Positions 23,974-36,039 of a stretch of 64,000 nt of DNA are shown here, piece after piece. Position numbers and translations under genes: made by a program. The stretch comes from Shewanella frigidimarina (GTDB lineage Bacteria; Pseudomonadota; Gammaproteobacteria; Enterobacterales; Shewanellaceae). The notes beneath the pieces were generated by a model. That model did not search any database and was not told where the DNA came from. It saw only the letters and a program-made list of their open reading frames with translations. The DNA lies in NCBI RefSeq assembly GCF_003797125.1, contig NZ_RKKE01000005.1:1-64000 (forward strand). The letters are read 5' to 3'. Position 1 is the stretch's first letter, and every line of letters starts with the position of its first letter.

Positions 23974-24000
23974 GTTATTTAGCCCTTAATGTTGTCATTT

Positions 24001-24028
24001 GATCCACAATGATCCACTTCTTCCCACA
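24001..24028 (-). promoter_or_regulatory. MraZ operator: three TGGR repeats at 10-bp spacing
   Basis: On the minus strand the motifs TGGGAAGAAG, TGGATCATTG and TGGATCAAAT follow each other at exact 10-bp steps, one helical turn. This matches the TGGGN5-type repeats reported for MraZ autoregulation. They lie between the likely -10 and the mraZ start. Confidence 0.8.
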
Positions 24029-24035
24029 AATGCTA

Positions 24036-24065
24036 AGTTTAGGGACTCTATGCAAGTGTTGTCAA
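24036..24065 (-). promoter_or_regulatory. likely main promoter of the dcw cluster (Pmra)
   Basis: A perfect -35 TTGACA (24060-24065) is followed by an 18-bp spacer and TAAACT (24036-24041) as -10. It lies just upstream of the MraZ repeats, so bound MraZ would cover the start site. Confidence 0.6.
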
Positions 24066-25114
24066 GCAATGGACAGATATATTAAATCCAGACCCCAAGC
24101 GGGTTAGCAGCAAATTAATATCAAGCGGGATGAATGACAGAGCTGTTGGAGGAAAACAGCTAAAAATCAGGGTAAATGAGTTAAACCAGAGACATAACGG
24201 TCACTTTATCGGCTAAAATAGACTCGCGATCTTTTTAATTAATGTTCTTTAATCGTTCGAATGTTCCATCTTTACCTCGTAATATTGCTCAACAGCTCAA
24301 TTTTAAGCACATTAAAAATCAACAAATAGTCGACTGAGTCGATTTTCTACGTTTAAAAACGCTCTTTATTTTATGTTTATTTCTGTCGAGCATCTTCAAT
24401 ATCAGCATTATTGAGGCAAAAACACCTCTCTACTCACCTTGTTGTATCGTATTGCTCAGGTAAATTGCTTAAGTAAATACACGCTAAAACAACTTTTGCT
24501 CATTAGATTACTGCTAAACATCAATTGCTATATATCAACGGTTAAATATCGATTACTAAGCATCAATATCTAAGGATTGACTACCAAAAATCGATTACCA
24601 AACATCACTGTGTATATCATTAGCCTTCGATGTTGAGGGCAAGCATTTTATCAATTCACCTTGCAATCACAGTTAATTATTCTTAATGCCTCAAGGGCAT
24701 ACGGTGATGATGACTTAATCATAAAACGGTATAAAGAGGTGCTATCACGCAAGAGGACTACACGACAGCGGTGTCGCTGTTTCAAGTGTTGTCCTGCTAC
24801 CTGCTTAGCATTAATAGATAATCTATTGGCGTATATATGTGTTGTTGGAGGTCTTATATGGGTATACATCGCGACGTTACCATTATCCAATTGCCCTTGG
24901 GACATGGTTGAATAACCGATAGAAATAATGAAATGAGCATAGTTAATAATATCCATGCCAATTAGGAGCTGGTGTGACTTTATCAATCAAGAGTATGAAA
25001 GTGACCGCTAAACTATCTATTACTTAAAAAAGATTAAAATTTAATCAAACTGAGCCGATAAACAGTTATGATGAATAAACATTCAGCTTCATTTCACCAC
25101 CACAGGAGAGCAAC
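24066..25114. other. about 1 kb without a credible gene, between mraZ and the small ORF at 25115
   Basis: AT-rich DNA with no ORF that resembles a known protein. Two overlapping opposite-strand frames (24651-24986 minus and 24661-24915 plus) have no clear ribosome binding site or recognizable domain. The left part holds the dcw promoter, and 24506-24607 holds a decayed repeat. The right end presumably carries the promoter for the small gene at 25115. Confidence 0.5.
24506..24607 (+). repeat. degenerate direct repeat, three copies
   Basis: Three copies of a GATTAC...CATCA unit start at 24506, 24551 and 24593 (steps of 45 and 42 bp). The second and third, GATTACTAAGCATCA and GATTACCAAACATCA, differ at two positions; the first has a 3-base insertion. 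The DNA between the copies is only loosely similar. Copies are too few and too variable for a CRISPR. Confidence 0.4.
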
Positions 25115-25435
25115 ATGAGTATCGACAGCATTTATGCCATGCTAGCTAGACCTGTACAGGCTGTGAGTGAGCGTAAGAGAATTGTTGAACAAGTCAAACA
25201 GGTTCGTGCTATAAGTGCAGACAGTCACGAGGCGCCTCAGTCACAATTACCTCCCGGCATTACCCATAAAATGCCAATTCAACGGCAGGAAGCTCCGCGC
25301 CAAGAAAGACGAGCCAAACCAAGAACCGTTGATGAAAAAAAAACTCTCGGTAGCAGAACGAGGCGAATGAAAACGGATAAGCGATTCTCCACTCGTGGAG
25401 AAACCGCCAGTCAGCTTATTGATATTGAGGTGTAA
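25115..25435 (+). CDS. small basic hypothetical protein
   Basis: I do not recognise a domain. The 106-residue product is hydrophilic and basic with no membrane segment or signal peptide. Its N-terminal 25 residues look helical (SIDSIYAMLARPVQAVSERK). A Pro/Gln/Arg-rich middle follows, then a basic stretch (GSRTRRMKTDKR). A clear AGGAG lies 7 nt before the ATG, which supports real translation. It converges on glpK with 12 bp between stops. From memory similar small ORFs occur beside glpK in Shewanella; this was not checked. Confidence 0.65.
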   Translation: MSIDSIYAMLARPVQAVSERKRIVEQVKQVRAISADSHEAPQSQLPPGITHKMPIQRQEAPRQERRAKPRTVDEKKTLGSRTRRMKTDKRFSTRGETASQLIDIEV

Positions 25436-25447
25436 TACTGACTTGGT

Positions 25448-26971
<1,524 letters not shown>

Positions 26972-27087
26972 TTATTTTTATATGATTTATCTGTTTAACA
27001 AACCAATATAACAACGAAATTTAAAACACATACAAGTAATTGTCTTTTGTTTATCGAGAAATCGTTGTTTTATAATAGGCCAATTAA

Positions 27088-27115
27088 TAAAAAGGCCTCG
27101 CAACTGCGAGGCCTT
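27088..27115 (-). terminator. Rho-independent terminator after the FadL-type gene
   Basis: The stem AAGGCCTCGC-AACT-GCGAGGCCTT (27092-27115) is followed by a T-tract on the minus strand. It lies about 25 bp past the porin stop and upstream of glpK, so glpK should have its own promoter. Confidence 0.88.
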
Positions 27116-27139
27116 CAATATCTATACCAGCAGAGCTGA

Positions 27140-28492
27140 TTACATCTTATAACTTAACTGTACGCCTGTTAACCATACGTCACCCGTTGCTTCACCAGTG
27201 AAGCTAACCGACGCAATATTTTGCAGGCTCTGAGTCTCTGTAATGGGTGCATCACCATGAGTGCGAATGTAAGTCACACCAACATCAACATTCAGATTTT
27301 TAGAGACTTGATAACCGGTACCCACACTGAACCATAAACGATCAGAATCTGGAATGGTGGTGGTGCGGTGTTGGTCATCAACCGCGGTTTTATCTAGCGC
27401 CATACCAGCACGTAATGTCCACTGGTCATTAAGTGTATAGGTGGTACCAAGCGCATAACGCCAGTTATCTTTAAAGTTCTCTTCTTTTACCACGTCTGAC
27501 TCTAGGCCACCGACAGGCTTAACATCACCAGGGAAGTACGCCACTAGTTGTTCAAACACACTCCATTCTGTCCAATTAACACTTGCATGCATTGCCCAGT
27601 TTTCAGTTAACTGATGGTAAGAAGCCAGTTCCGCAAATGCAGGTAACTCAATAGGTAAGTAGCCCTCAATTTCAATATTTTGACCACCGTTATAAGCCAC
27701 GCCAGACACATGACCGTCTAATTTAAGATCGACACTACTGTGATAAGCCAAACCGATGCGGTTTGCTGAGTTAATTTGCCAGCTCGTGCCCGCTTTCCAA
27801 CCATAGCCAACATCATCACCTTCCATTGACTTTAGATTGGTACCACCTGAAGGTAAACGTGCATTAATGCTTGAAGGTAAGTTAGGATTAGCTTTAATCG
27901 CATCAATCCAACCTGGAGCGGTTGCACTAACTTCACCTTCACCGTACACAACACGTAAGCCTGCACCTACAGTGAATGAGTCATCAACACGGAAAGCAAC
28001 ATTGGGATTAAACTCGACAGTGGTAATTGAGGTTTTACTGCCAAAAATAGCCGCTGCATCCGCTACCGGAATATCAGTTGCTAAACCATAATTTGAATTA
28101 ACCGCTAGACCCCAAGTCCATTGATCATTCAACTGGTTTGAATAATAAAAGTTTGGCACAAATGCATTGTCAGCAACATCGTATGCGTCAGCACCAATCA
28201 CTAATGGCTCTGAGCCTAATAACGGTGAAGAAATACCGACATCACCAACCACATCAACATTTGGCATAACATAAATGCCACCCGCTGATACTTGGCGGCC
28301 TTCTAGATAAGCTAGCATGGCTGGATTACGCGCTTGAGTTGACGCATTGTCTGCAATAGCTGCTTCACCAGCAAATGCACGGCCCAAACCTGTCGCTGAA
28401 TATTCTGCAAGTTGGAAACCTGCCGCGTTCACTTGAGTTGTTGCCCCAAATACAATGGCGCTAATCGCCAGTGTTAACACTGTTTTTTTCAT
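27140..28492 (-). CDS. FadL/OmpP1/TodX-family outer-membrane transporter
   Basis: A predicted beta-barrel for long-chain fatty acids or other hydrophobic compounds. The 450-residue product has a signal peptide (about 1-23, ending VNAA). The mature N-terminus GFQLAEYSATGLGRAFAG and the NPAML motif are typical of the family's hatch region. Alternating beta-strand patterns run to a C-terminal aromatic-rich strand (VWLTGVQLSYKM). It is a single-gene unit with its own terminator. A Crp/Fnr-like palindrome lies about 150 bp upstream. Confidence 0.93.
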   Translation of the reverse strand: MKKTVLTLAISAIVFGATTQVNAAGFQLAEYSATGLGRAFAGEAAIADNASTQARNPAMLAYLEGRQVSAGGIYVMPNVDVVGDVGISSPLLGSEPLVIGADAYDVADNAFVPNFYYSNQLNDQWTWGLAVNSNYGLATDIPVADAAAIFGSKTSITTVEFNPNVAFRVDDSFTVGAGLRVVYGEGEVSATAPGWIDAIKANPNLPSSINARLPSGGTNLKSMEGDDVGYGWKAGTSWQINSANRIGLAYHSSVDLKLDGHVSGVAYNGGQNIEIEGYLPIELPAFAELASYHQLTENWAMHASVNWTEWSVFEQLVAYFPGDVKPVGGLESDVVKEENFKDNWRYALGTTYTLNDQWTLRAGMALDKTAVDDQHRTTTIPDSDRLWFSVGTGYQVSKNLNVDVGVTYIRTHGDAPITETQSLQNIASVSFTGEATGDVWLTGVQLSYKM

Positions 28493-28642
28493 TATGATTC
28501 TCGGTGTTTATATTCAAACTGCATAAATCGATTTTTATAGAGCAAAAACTCGATTTAAATGAAGCCGTCAGTGTACTGATCCAAAAAAGCTTTGCAACTG
28601 CGCAAAAGGACTGAACAAGAAGTGAGTGATTGAATTCTAAAT

Positions 28643-28658
28643 TGTGATCATGATCAAA
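28643..28658 (-). promoter_or_regulatory. Crp/Fnr-type palindrome upstream of the FadL-type gene
   Basis: TGTGA-N6-TCAAA fits a CRP site with one mismatch in the core half-sites. On the minus strand TTGAT-CATG-ATCAC fits the FNR consensus with one mismatch. It lies about 150 bp upstream of the porin start. Which regulator binds, if any, cannot be decided from sequence. Confidence 0.45.
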
Positions 28659-28880
28659 CTTTTAGTTTTCTGCTATAAAAAAGAAACCAAAAGCGGTATA
28701 GCTGTAAACCGATTTAACCTAACGTGAGAAAAAGTTATTTTTTATTATTTAAAAACAAGACATTAAATAAATAAGCATGGCACAACAGTGAGCTTAAATG
28801 ATTAACGACATTCATCTAAAACAGTACTGCCCAGTACTGATATACAAAATAGTTACATAAAAATTTTTACAATTAAAAAC

Positions 28881-28917
28881 AAAAAAACCTCTTAATGACA
28901 TCATCAAGAGGTTTTTA
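28881..28917 (-). terminator. Rho-independent terminator of the leu operon
   Basis: An AAAACCTCTT / AAGAGGTTTT stem (about 28884-28916) with an 11-nt loop and a T-run on the minus strand lies about 55 bp past leuD. It closes leuABCD. Confidence 0.85.
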
Positions 28918-28937
28918 ATTTATTGTTCACGCTAAAT

Positions 28938-28972
28938 AAACGACACTTTCAAACATTTTGAGAGTGTCGTTT
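28938..28972 (-). other. 13-bp hairpin overlapping the leuD stop codon
   Basis: AAACGACACTTTC (28938-28950) pairs with GAGAGTGTCGTTT (28960-28972) with a single mismatch. The stem includes two bases of the leuD stop codon. It may protect the 3' end or act as a weak first terminator; the T-rich run after it is short. Confidence 0.5.
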
Positions 28973-29576
28973 ATGCGAACCAAGCTGGTATGTGTGTTTC
29001 ATAATCGCTGATTTGCTGTTCAAATGACAACGTCAAACCAATAGCATCAAGACCATTCAATAACTTATGTCGAGCAGACTCCACTATTGTGAAATCAAAC
29101 ACGCTTCCTGAAGGTGACGTAACAGTGAGAGCTTGTAAATCGACTGTAATTTGCGCCCCCTCTTTTGCTGCCACTTCATCCATTAATTGTTGCACTTGTA
29201 CCGATGTTAATTTAACGGGTAACAAACCGTTATTAATCGAATTACCGTAAAAAATATCGGCAAAGGTCGGCGCGATGATCACTCTAAAGCCAAAATCAGC
29301 GAGTGCCCATGGCGCATGCTCACGCGACGATCCACAACCAAAGTTTTCTTGGGCTAGTAAAATAGATGCGCCTTTATAACGTGGCTGATTAAGTTCAAAA
29401 TCAGGATCAGGTTTATCGCCTGCATCATCTAAGTAACGCCAGTCATGGAATAAATGTACCCCAAAACCGTCACGGGTGACTTTAGACAAAAATTGCTTAG
29501 GAATAATCTGATCGGTATCGACATTAGCGCTATCAATAGCGACCGCTAAACCGGTATGGGCAGTAAATGCTTGCAT
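28971..29576 (-). CDS. leuD: 3-isopropylmalate dehydratase small subunit LeuD
   Basis: The small subunit of isopropylmalate isomerase, second step of leucine synthesis. The 201-residue product has [13 protein letters not shown] (about 19-31) and the swivel-domain motif [15 protein letters not shown] (about 73-87). It is the last gene of leuABCD, 19 bp after leuC, and is followed by two hairpins. Confidence 0.98.
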   Translation of the reverse strand: MQAFTAHTGLAVAIDSANVDTDQIIPKQFLSKVTRDGFGVHLFHDWRYLDDAGDKPDPDFELNQPRYKGASILLAQENFGCGSSREHAPWALADFGFRVIIAPTFADIFYGNSINNGLLPVKLTSVQVQQLMDEVAAKEGAQITVDLQALTVTSPSGSVFDFTIVESARHKLLNGLDAIGLTLSFEQQISDYETHIPAWFA

Positions 29577-29595
29577 GTTTATCTCCTATCTCGGT

Positions 29596-31007
29596 TTAGT
29601 AAGGTTTACGAATATCGACAAAGTGACCAGCTACAGCGGCGGCAGCAGCCATAGCAGGGCTGACCAAATGGGTTCGACTACCCCGACCTTGACGGCCTTC
29701 GAAGTTACGATTACTGGTTGATGCACAACGATCGCCAGCGTCTAAACGGTCATCATTCATCGCTAAACACATCGAGCAACCTGGTAAACGCCATTCAAAT
29801 CCAGCTTCAATAAAGATTTTATCTAAACCTTCTGCCTCTGCCTGTAACTTCACTTGGCCAGAACCGGGTACTACAATCGCCACAACACCCTCTGCAACTT
29901 TACGGTTTTTAGCGTGCACAGCAGCGGATCGTAAATCTTCAATACGCGAGTTAGTACAAGAACCAATAAACACTTTATTAATGCTAATGTCAGTCATCTT
30001 AGTGCCCGGCGTCAGGCCGATATACTCTAATGCTTTAATCATACTGGTGCGATTGGTACTGTTGGTTTCAGTTTCTGGATTAGGTACTACACCATCAATC
30101 GCAACGACTTGACCAGGGTTAGTCCCCCAGGTTAGCTGCGGTGCAATATCGTTGGCATCTAATACCACTTCGACATCAAACACTGCATCTGCGTCAGATT
30201 TAAGCTCAGACCATGCTGCAACAGCTTGTTCCCACATTGCATCTTTAGGCGAAAATTCACGACCTTTAAGATAGTTAAATGTGGTTTCATCAGGCGCAAC
30301 CATGCCAGCTTTAGCGCCCATTTCAATGGCCATATTACATAAGGTCATACGGCCTTCCATGGTTAATGCTTCAATGGCTTCACCACAAAACTCAACCACG
30401 TATCCTGTACCACCATCCATGCCTAGCTTACCGATAATCGCTAACACAATATCTTTAGCCGTCACGCCATCGGTTACTTTGCCACGCACTTCAACTTTCA
30501 TATTCTTGGCTTTTAACTGACGTAGTGTCTGGGTTGCCAACACATGCTCAACTTCAGATGTGCCAATACCAAATGCTAACGCACCAAACGCACCATGGGT
30601 CGCGGTATGAGAATCACCACACACAATCACAGTACCGGGTAAGGTAATACCCAGTTCAGGCCCCATTACGTGAACAATACCTTGATTAGGATGGTGAATA
30701 TCGTATAAGCGCACGCCAAATTCTTTACAATTCTGTGCCAGTGTTTCAACTTGAGTACGTGCCATTGGGCTTAACGCATCTAAACTGGCGCTGCGCGTTG
30801 AGGTATTGTGATCCATGGTGGCAAAGGTTTTTTGCGGTGCACGTAGCTTACGACCTGCCACTTTTAAACCACTAAATGCCTGCGGCGAGGTAACTTCATG
30901 GACCAAATGGCGATCAACATACACAACTGGCGCTTCGCCTTCTGGGCTGGCAACAATGTGTGAGTCCCACACTTTCTCGTATAAGGTTTTACCTGTCACT
31001 TGGGCCA

Positions 31008-31008
<1 letters not shown>
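29596..31008 (-). CDS. leuC: 3-isopropylmalate dehydratase large subunit LeuC
   Basis: Aconitase-family catalytic subunit that pairs with LeuD. The 470-residue product has the 4Fe-4S ligands in FIGSCTNSR and PGCSMC, plus the substrate-site [11 protein letters not shown] (about 131-141). Its start overlaps the leuB stop by one base, so the two genes are probably coupled. Confidence 0.98.
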
Positions 31009-33667
<2,659 letters not shown>

Positions 33668-33741
33668 CGAATTTCTCCATCGATCATCATGTTTATTTGA
33701 ATTAGCTGCGAGGTACACAGCTGGTTCATTTCAAAAGGGCT

Positions 33742-33774
33742 AAAAAAAACCCCGCGACTATTAGCGCGGGGTTT
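33742..33774 (-). terminator. leu operon attenuator terminator
   Basis: On the minus strand AAACCCCGCGC and GCGGGGTTT pair, followed by eight Ts. It sits between the leader-peptide stop (33791) and the leuA start (33667), the position expected of a transcription attenuator. Confidence 0.88.
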
Positions 33775-33790
33775 GTGTATGCTTAATGAA

Positions 33791-33874
33791 TTATTTTGCA
33801 TGTAACACAAAGGACTCCGCGCAGGATATGCGTGAGAGGAGAAGGAGTCCGAGTAAAACTGATTGTGTGTTCAT
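33791..33874 (-). CDS. leuL: leu operon leader peptide LeuL
   Basis: A 27-residue ORF reading MNTQSVLLGLLLLSRISC and on to HAK. Six leucine codons occur within seven codons (TTA CTC GGA CTC CTT CTC CTC). It stops 17 bases before the attenuator stem. GGACTCC in the Leu run can pair with GGAGTCC further on (33844-33850 with 33812-33818), giving the alternative hairpin needed for attenuation. Ribosome stalling at these codons when Leu-tRNA is scarce would favour transcription into leuA. Confidence 0.9.
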   Translation of the reverse strand: MNTQSVLLGLLLLSRISCAESFVLHAK

Positions 33875-33943
33875 GATGTTAATATTCACTTTTAATAACT
33901 AATTATGCTAAATGTTCGACATACAAAATATGTCTGTACCTAA

Positions 33944-33972
33944 TATGTAACGCGACCAGCCTTCTGTGTCAA
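33944..33972 (-). promoter_or_regulatory. probable leu operon promoter
   Basis: A perfect -35 TTGACA (33967-33972) is followed by a 17-bp spacer and TACATA (33944-33949) as a weak -10. It lies about 70 bp upstream of the leader-peptide start. Confidence 0.55.
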
Positions 33973-34134
33973 CCCTAATTTGGTCAACGTGAAAAAGATG
34001 ATAGCGTACTAGTGCTTCATTACAGTTAACCAACGACGAACTCAACCAATATTGATTAACTTTCAATTAATGAACTTACCTCTCAAAGTGCAAATAAACA
34101 TCAACCTAAGTTGCTGCATCGATTATATTTTTAT

Positions 34135-34160
34135 GTATACGGATATAAATAATCGTATAC
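34135..34160 (+). promoter_or_regulatory. operator-like inverted repeat before the TPR/GGDEF-like gene
   Basis: GTATACG (34135-34141) and CGTATAC (34154-34160) form a perfect 7-bp inverted repeat with a 12-bp spacer. It ends 12 bp before the first ATG of the next gene, in the likely promoter region. No regulator can be named. Confidence 0.45.
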
Positions 34161-34172
34161 TGCTATTACCCC

Positions 34173-36035
34173 ATGTTAAGTAGATATATGACGATGATGT
34201 TGTCGAAAAAGAGTATTGAATATAACTTTAGTCGCATTTTTGCTTTAATCTTTGGCCTCACGCTATATTTAGCGACTACGGCTATTTTCGCTCAACCATC
34301 GCAACGCTTATTACTCTCGGACGATATCATTGCCGAAACTCAACAGCTGAGCGCACGAAAACAACTCGATGTGATCAGTAATATTAATACTCAAAGATCT
34401 GCAGACGCCAAAACACTCATTGATTCACTCGAACAACAACACGCTAAACAACCATTAGCCAATATCGATGCTCTGCGCTTAACATTGTTACATTGTTTTA
34501 ATTTATTGGAGTTTGGTGAGTTTAATCAAGCTATTGTCTTGGCAAAGCAAGGTGAGAGTAATGCAAGACAGTTTAAATATGACACAGCTCGCCCTTACTT
34601 CATACAATGCCAAGCAATTGCACATCAGAGTCTTGGCAACACATTACAAGAACAACAACTCACCGAAGAAGCGCTACGTTTAGCCAAGCGTTACTCTGAA
34701 ACACAAGCTATTGTAAACAGCCTTTATGCCAGAAGTAGGCAAAATACTAGCCTAGAAAATTATAATTCGGCCATTGAAGACTTGCGTTTTGCGTTAGATA
34801 TTTATGGTGAAGCACAAAACCAATTTCAGCATTGGTATTTGCTACCTATCTCATACATCCAATCGGAAATTTCAAATGTTTTTTTCTCCATGGGAGAGTA
34901 TGAAGAAGCATTACATTTTTCCGAATTAGCCTATAAAGATATTTCTTTTTTTGGAAAAATAAAATCTACAGTAACTCTCAATTTAGCACTTATAAACATA
35001 GCGCTAAATGATAAAGCCAAAGTACTATATTTTTTAAACAAGGCAGAAAATGTCAGTGAAAATATAGACTCTGAAAGAGATTCGGCCAACCAATATGCTT
35101 TGCTTGCGATAATTCATTTGTATGTTGGTGATTACAACATCGCCGAAAAACTCGCATTATCAAGCATAGAACTGTTTACTAAATACCAAGAGCCTATTTA
35201 TGTCATGCGCATCAAACGTACATTAGCCAAAGTGTATTTTGCACAAAACAAAGACAACCAGGCATTGTCATTGTTGAATGAAATTATTGAGCAAGCCACT
35301 GAACTTGAACAATTTTCGGATTTAGAAGAGTTTAACCAGATAATCAGCCAATACTACGCCGAACAAAATCAATTTGAATCGGCTTATCAATTTCAGGTGC
35401 AGCGTTTTGATGCCGCTAAGCAAGCCGCAGCCAAGTTAAACAATGCTCACTTTATGCAGTATAAGGCCAGAATAACAGCACAAAGTGAAGCCAGTACACC
35501 ACCAGAGAAACCTGTCAGTAACATCAATCAAAACTTAACCATTACCGCCTTAATTATTTTGTTATTGTCCGTTGGATTAGTCCTATTTTTGGCCCGCAAA
35601 CCACAACGCCTCAATAGTGTGAATGCTCAAGAAGAAGACCAGCAGCAACGTATCGATAATATGCTAGATAATGCCAAACAAGGACACTATCAACTAAGCA
35701 TGCTGTTGATTAATATCAATCATAATAATATTGCGGATATACCCTTTATCATTCCGCGGCTCAAAAACACACTTAGAGAGCAAGACCAATTGTTTCGGCA
35801 TAATACCAATGAGCTCATTATTCTCTTGCCACACGCATCGTCAGTGGGGGCGGCAAGAGTCATAACCCAAATAGAGCAAGTACTTGGCGAATGGAAATCA
35901 GAGATCAAAGTAAATATTGGTATGGCGAGTTTACAACAACTTGACACTTTTGAAGTGCTCGTAAAAAAAGCGGTTCTGAATCAATTGAATAAAATAAAAT
36001 CTCAAGAAAAAAGTAATTCTCCTGATGAAAACTAA
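34173..36035 (+). CDS. membrane TPR protein with degenerate GGDEF domain
   Basis: A 620-residue protein of unknown function. It has an N-terminal signal or anchor (about 22-42), a long periplasmic region of TPR-like helices (about 60-420) and one membrane segment (about 453-470). A cytoplasmic C-terminal domain resembles GGDEF. The segment LREQDQLFRHNTNELIILLP aligns with the diguanylate cyclase LRxxDxxxRxGGDEFxxLLP core, with GGDEF replaced by NTNEL. It is thus probably inactive as a cyclase and may sense or bind. Several ATGs are possible at the start. It converges on recQ with 4 bp between stops. Confidence 0.75.
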   Translation: MLSRYMTMMLSKKSIEYNFSRIFALIFGLTLYLATTAIFAQPSQRLLLSDDIIAETQQLSARKQLDVISNINTQRSADAKTLIDSLEQQHAKQPLANIDALRLTLLHCFNLLEFGEFNQAIVLAKQGESNARQFKYDTARPYFIQCQAIAHQSLGNTLQEQQLTEEALRLAKRYSETQAIVNSLYARSRQNTSLENYNSAIEDLRFALDIYGEAQNQFQHWYLLPISYIQSEISNVFFSMGEYEEALHFSELAYKDISFFGKIKSTVTLNLALINIALNDKAKVLYFLNKAENVSENIDSERDSANQYALLAIIHLYVGDYNIAEKLALSSIELFTKYQEPIYVMRIKRTLAKVYFAQNKDNQALSLLNEIIEQATELEQFSDLEEFNQIISQYYAEQNQFESAYQFQVQRFDAAKQAAAKLNNAHFMQYKARITAQSEASTPPEKPVSNINQNLTITALIILLLSVGLVLFLARKPQRLNSVNAQEEDQQQRIDNMLDNAKQGHYQLSMLLININHNNIADIPFIIPRLKNTLREQDQLFRHNTNELIILLPHASSVGAARVITQIEQVLGEWKSEIKVNIGMASLQQLDTFEVLVKKAVLNQLNKIKSQEKSNSPDEN

Positions 36036-36039
36036 ACCA

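Larger units (their letters stand above)
28493..28970. other. regulatory interval between the FadL-type gene and leuD
   Basis: AT-rich interval of 478 bp holding a Crp/Fnr-like palindrome (28643-28658), the leuD terminator (28881-28917) and a second hairpin reaching into the leuD stop codon. No additional gene was found. Confidence 0.6.

Noticed and set aside
24506..24607. CRISPR array
   Set aside because: Only three variable units, unequal steps, spacer-like parts resembling each other, and no cas genes.
24651..24986. Two overlapping opposite-strand frames (111 and 84 codons) in the mraZ upstream region
   Set aside because: No ribosome binding site, odd Cys-rich composition and no recognisable domain. 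A brief resemblance of RCRCFKCC to a transposase zinc motif did not hold up.
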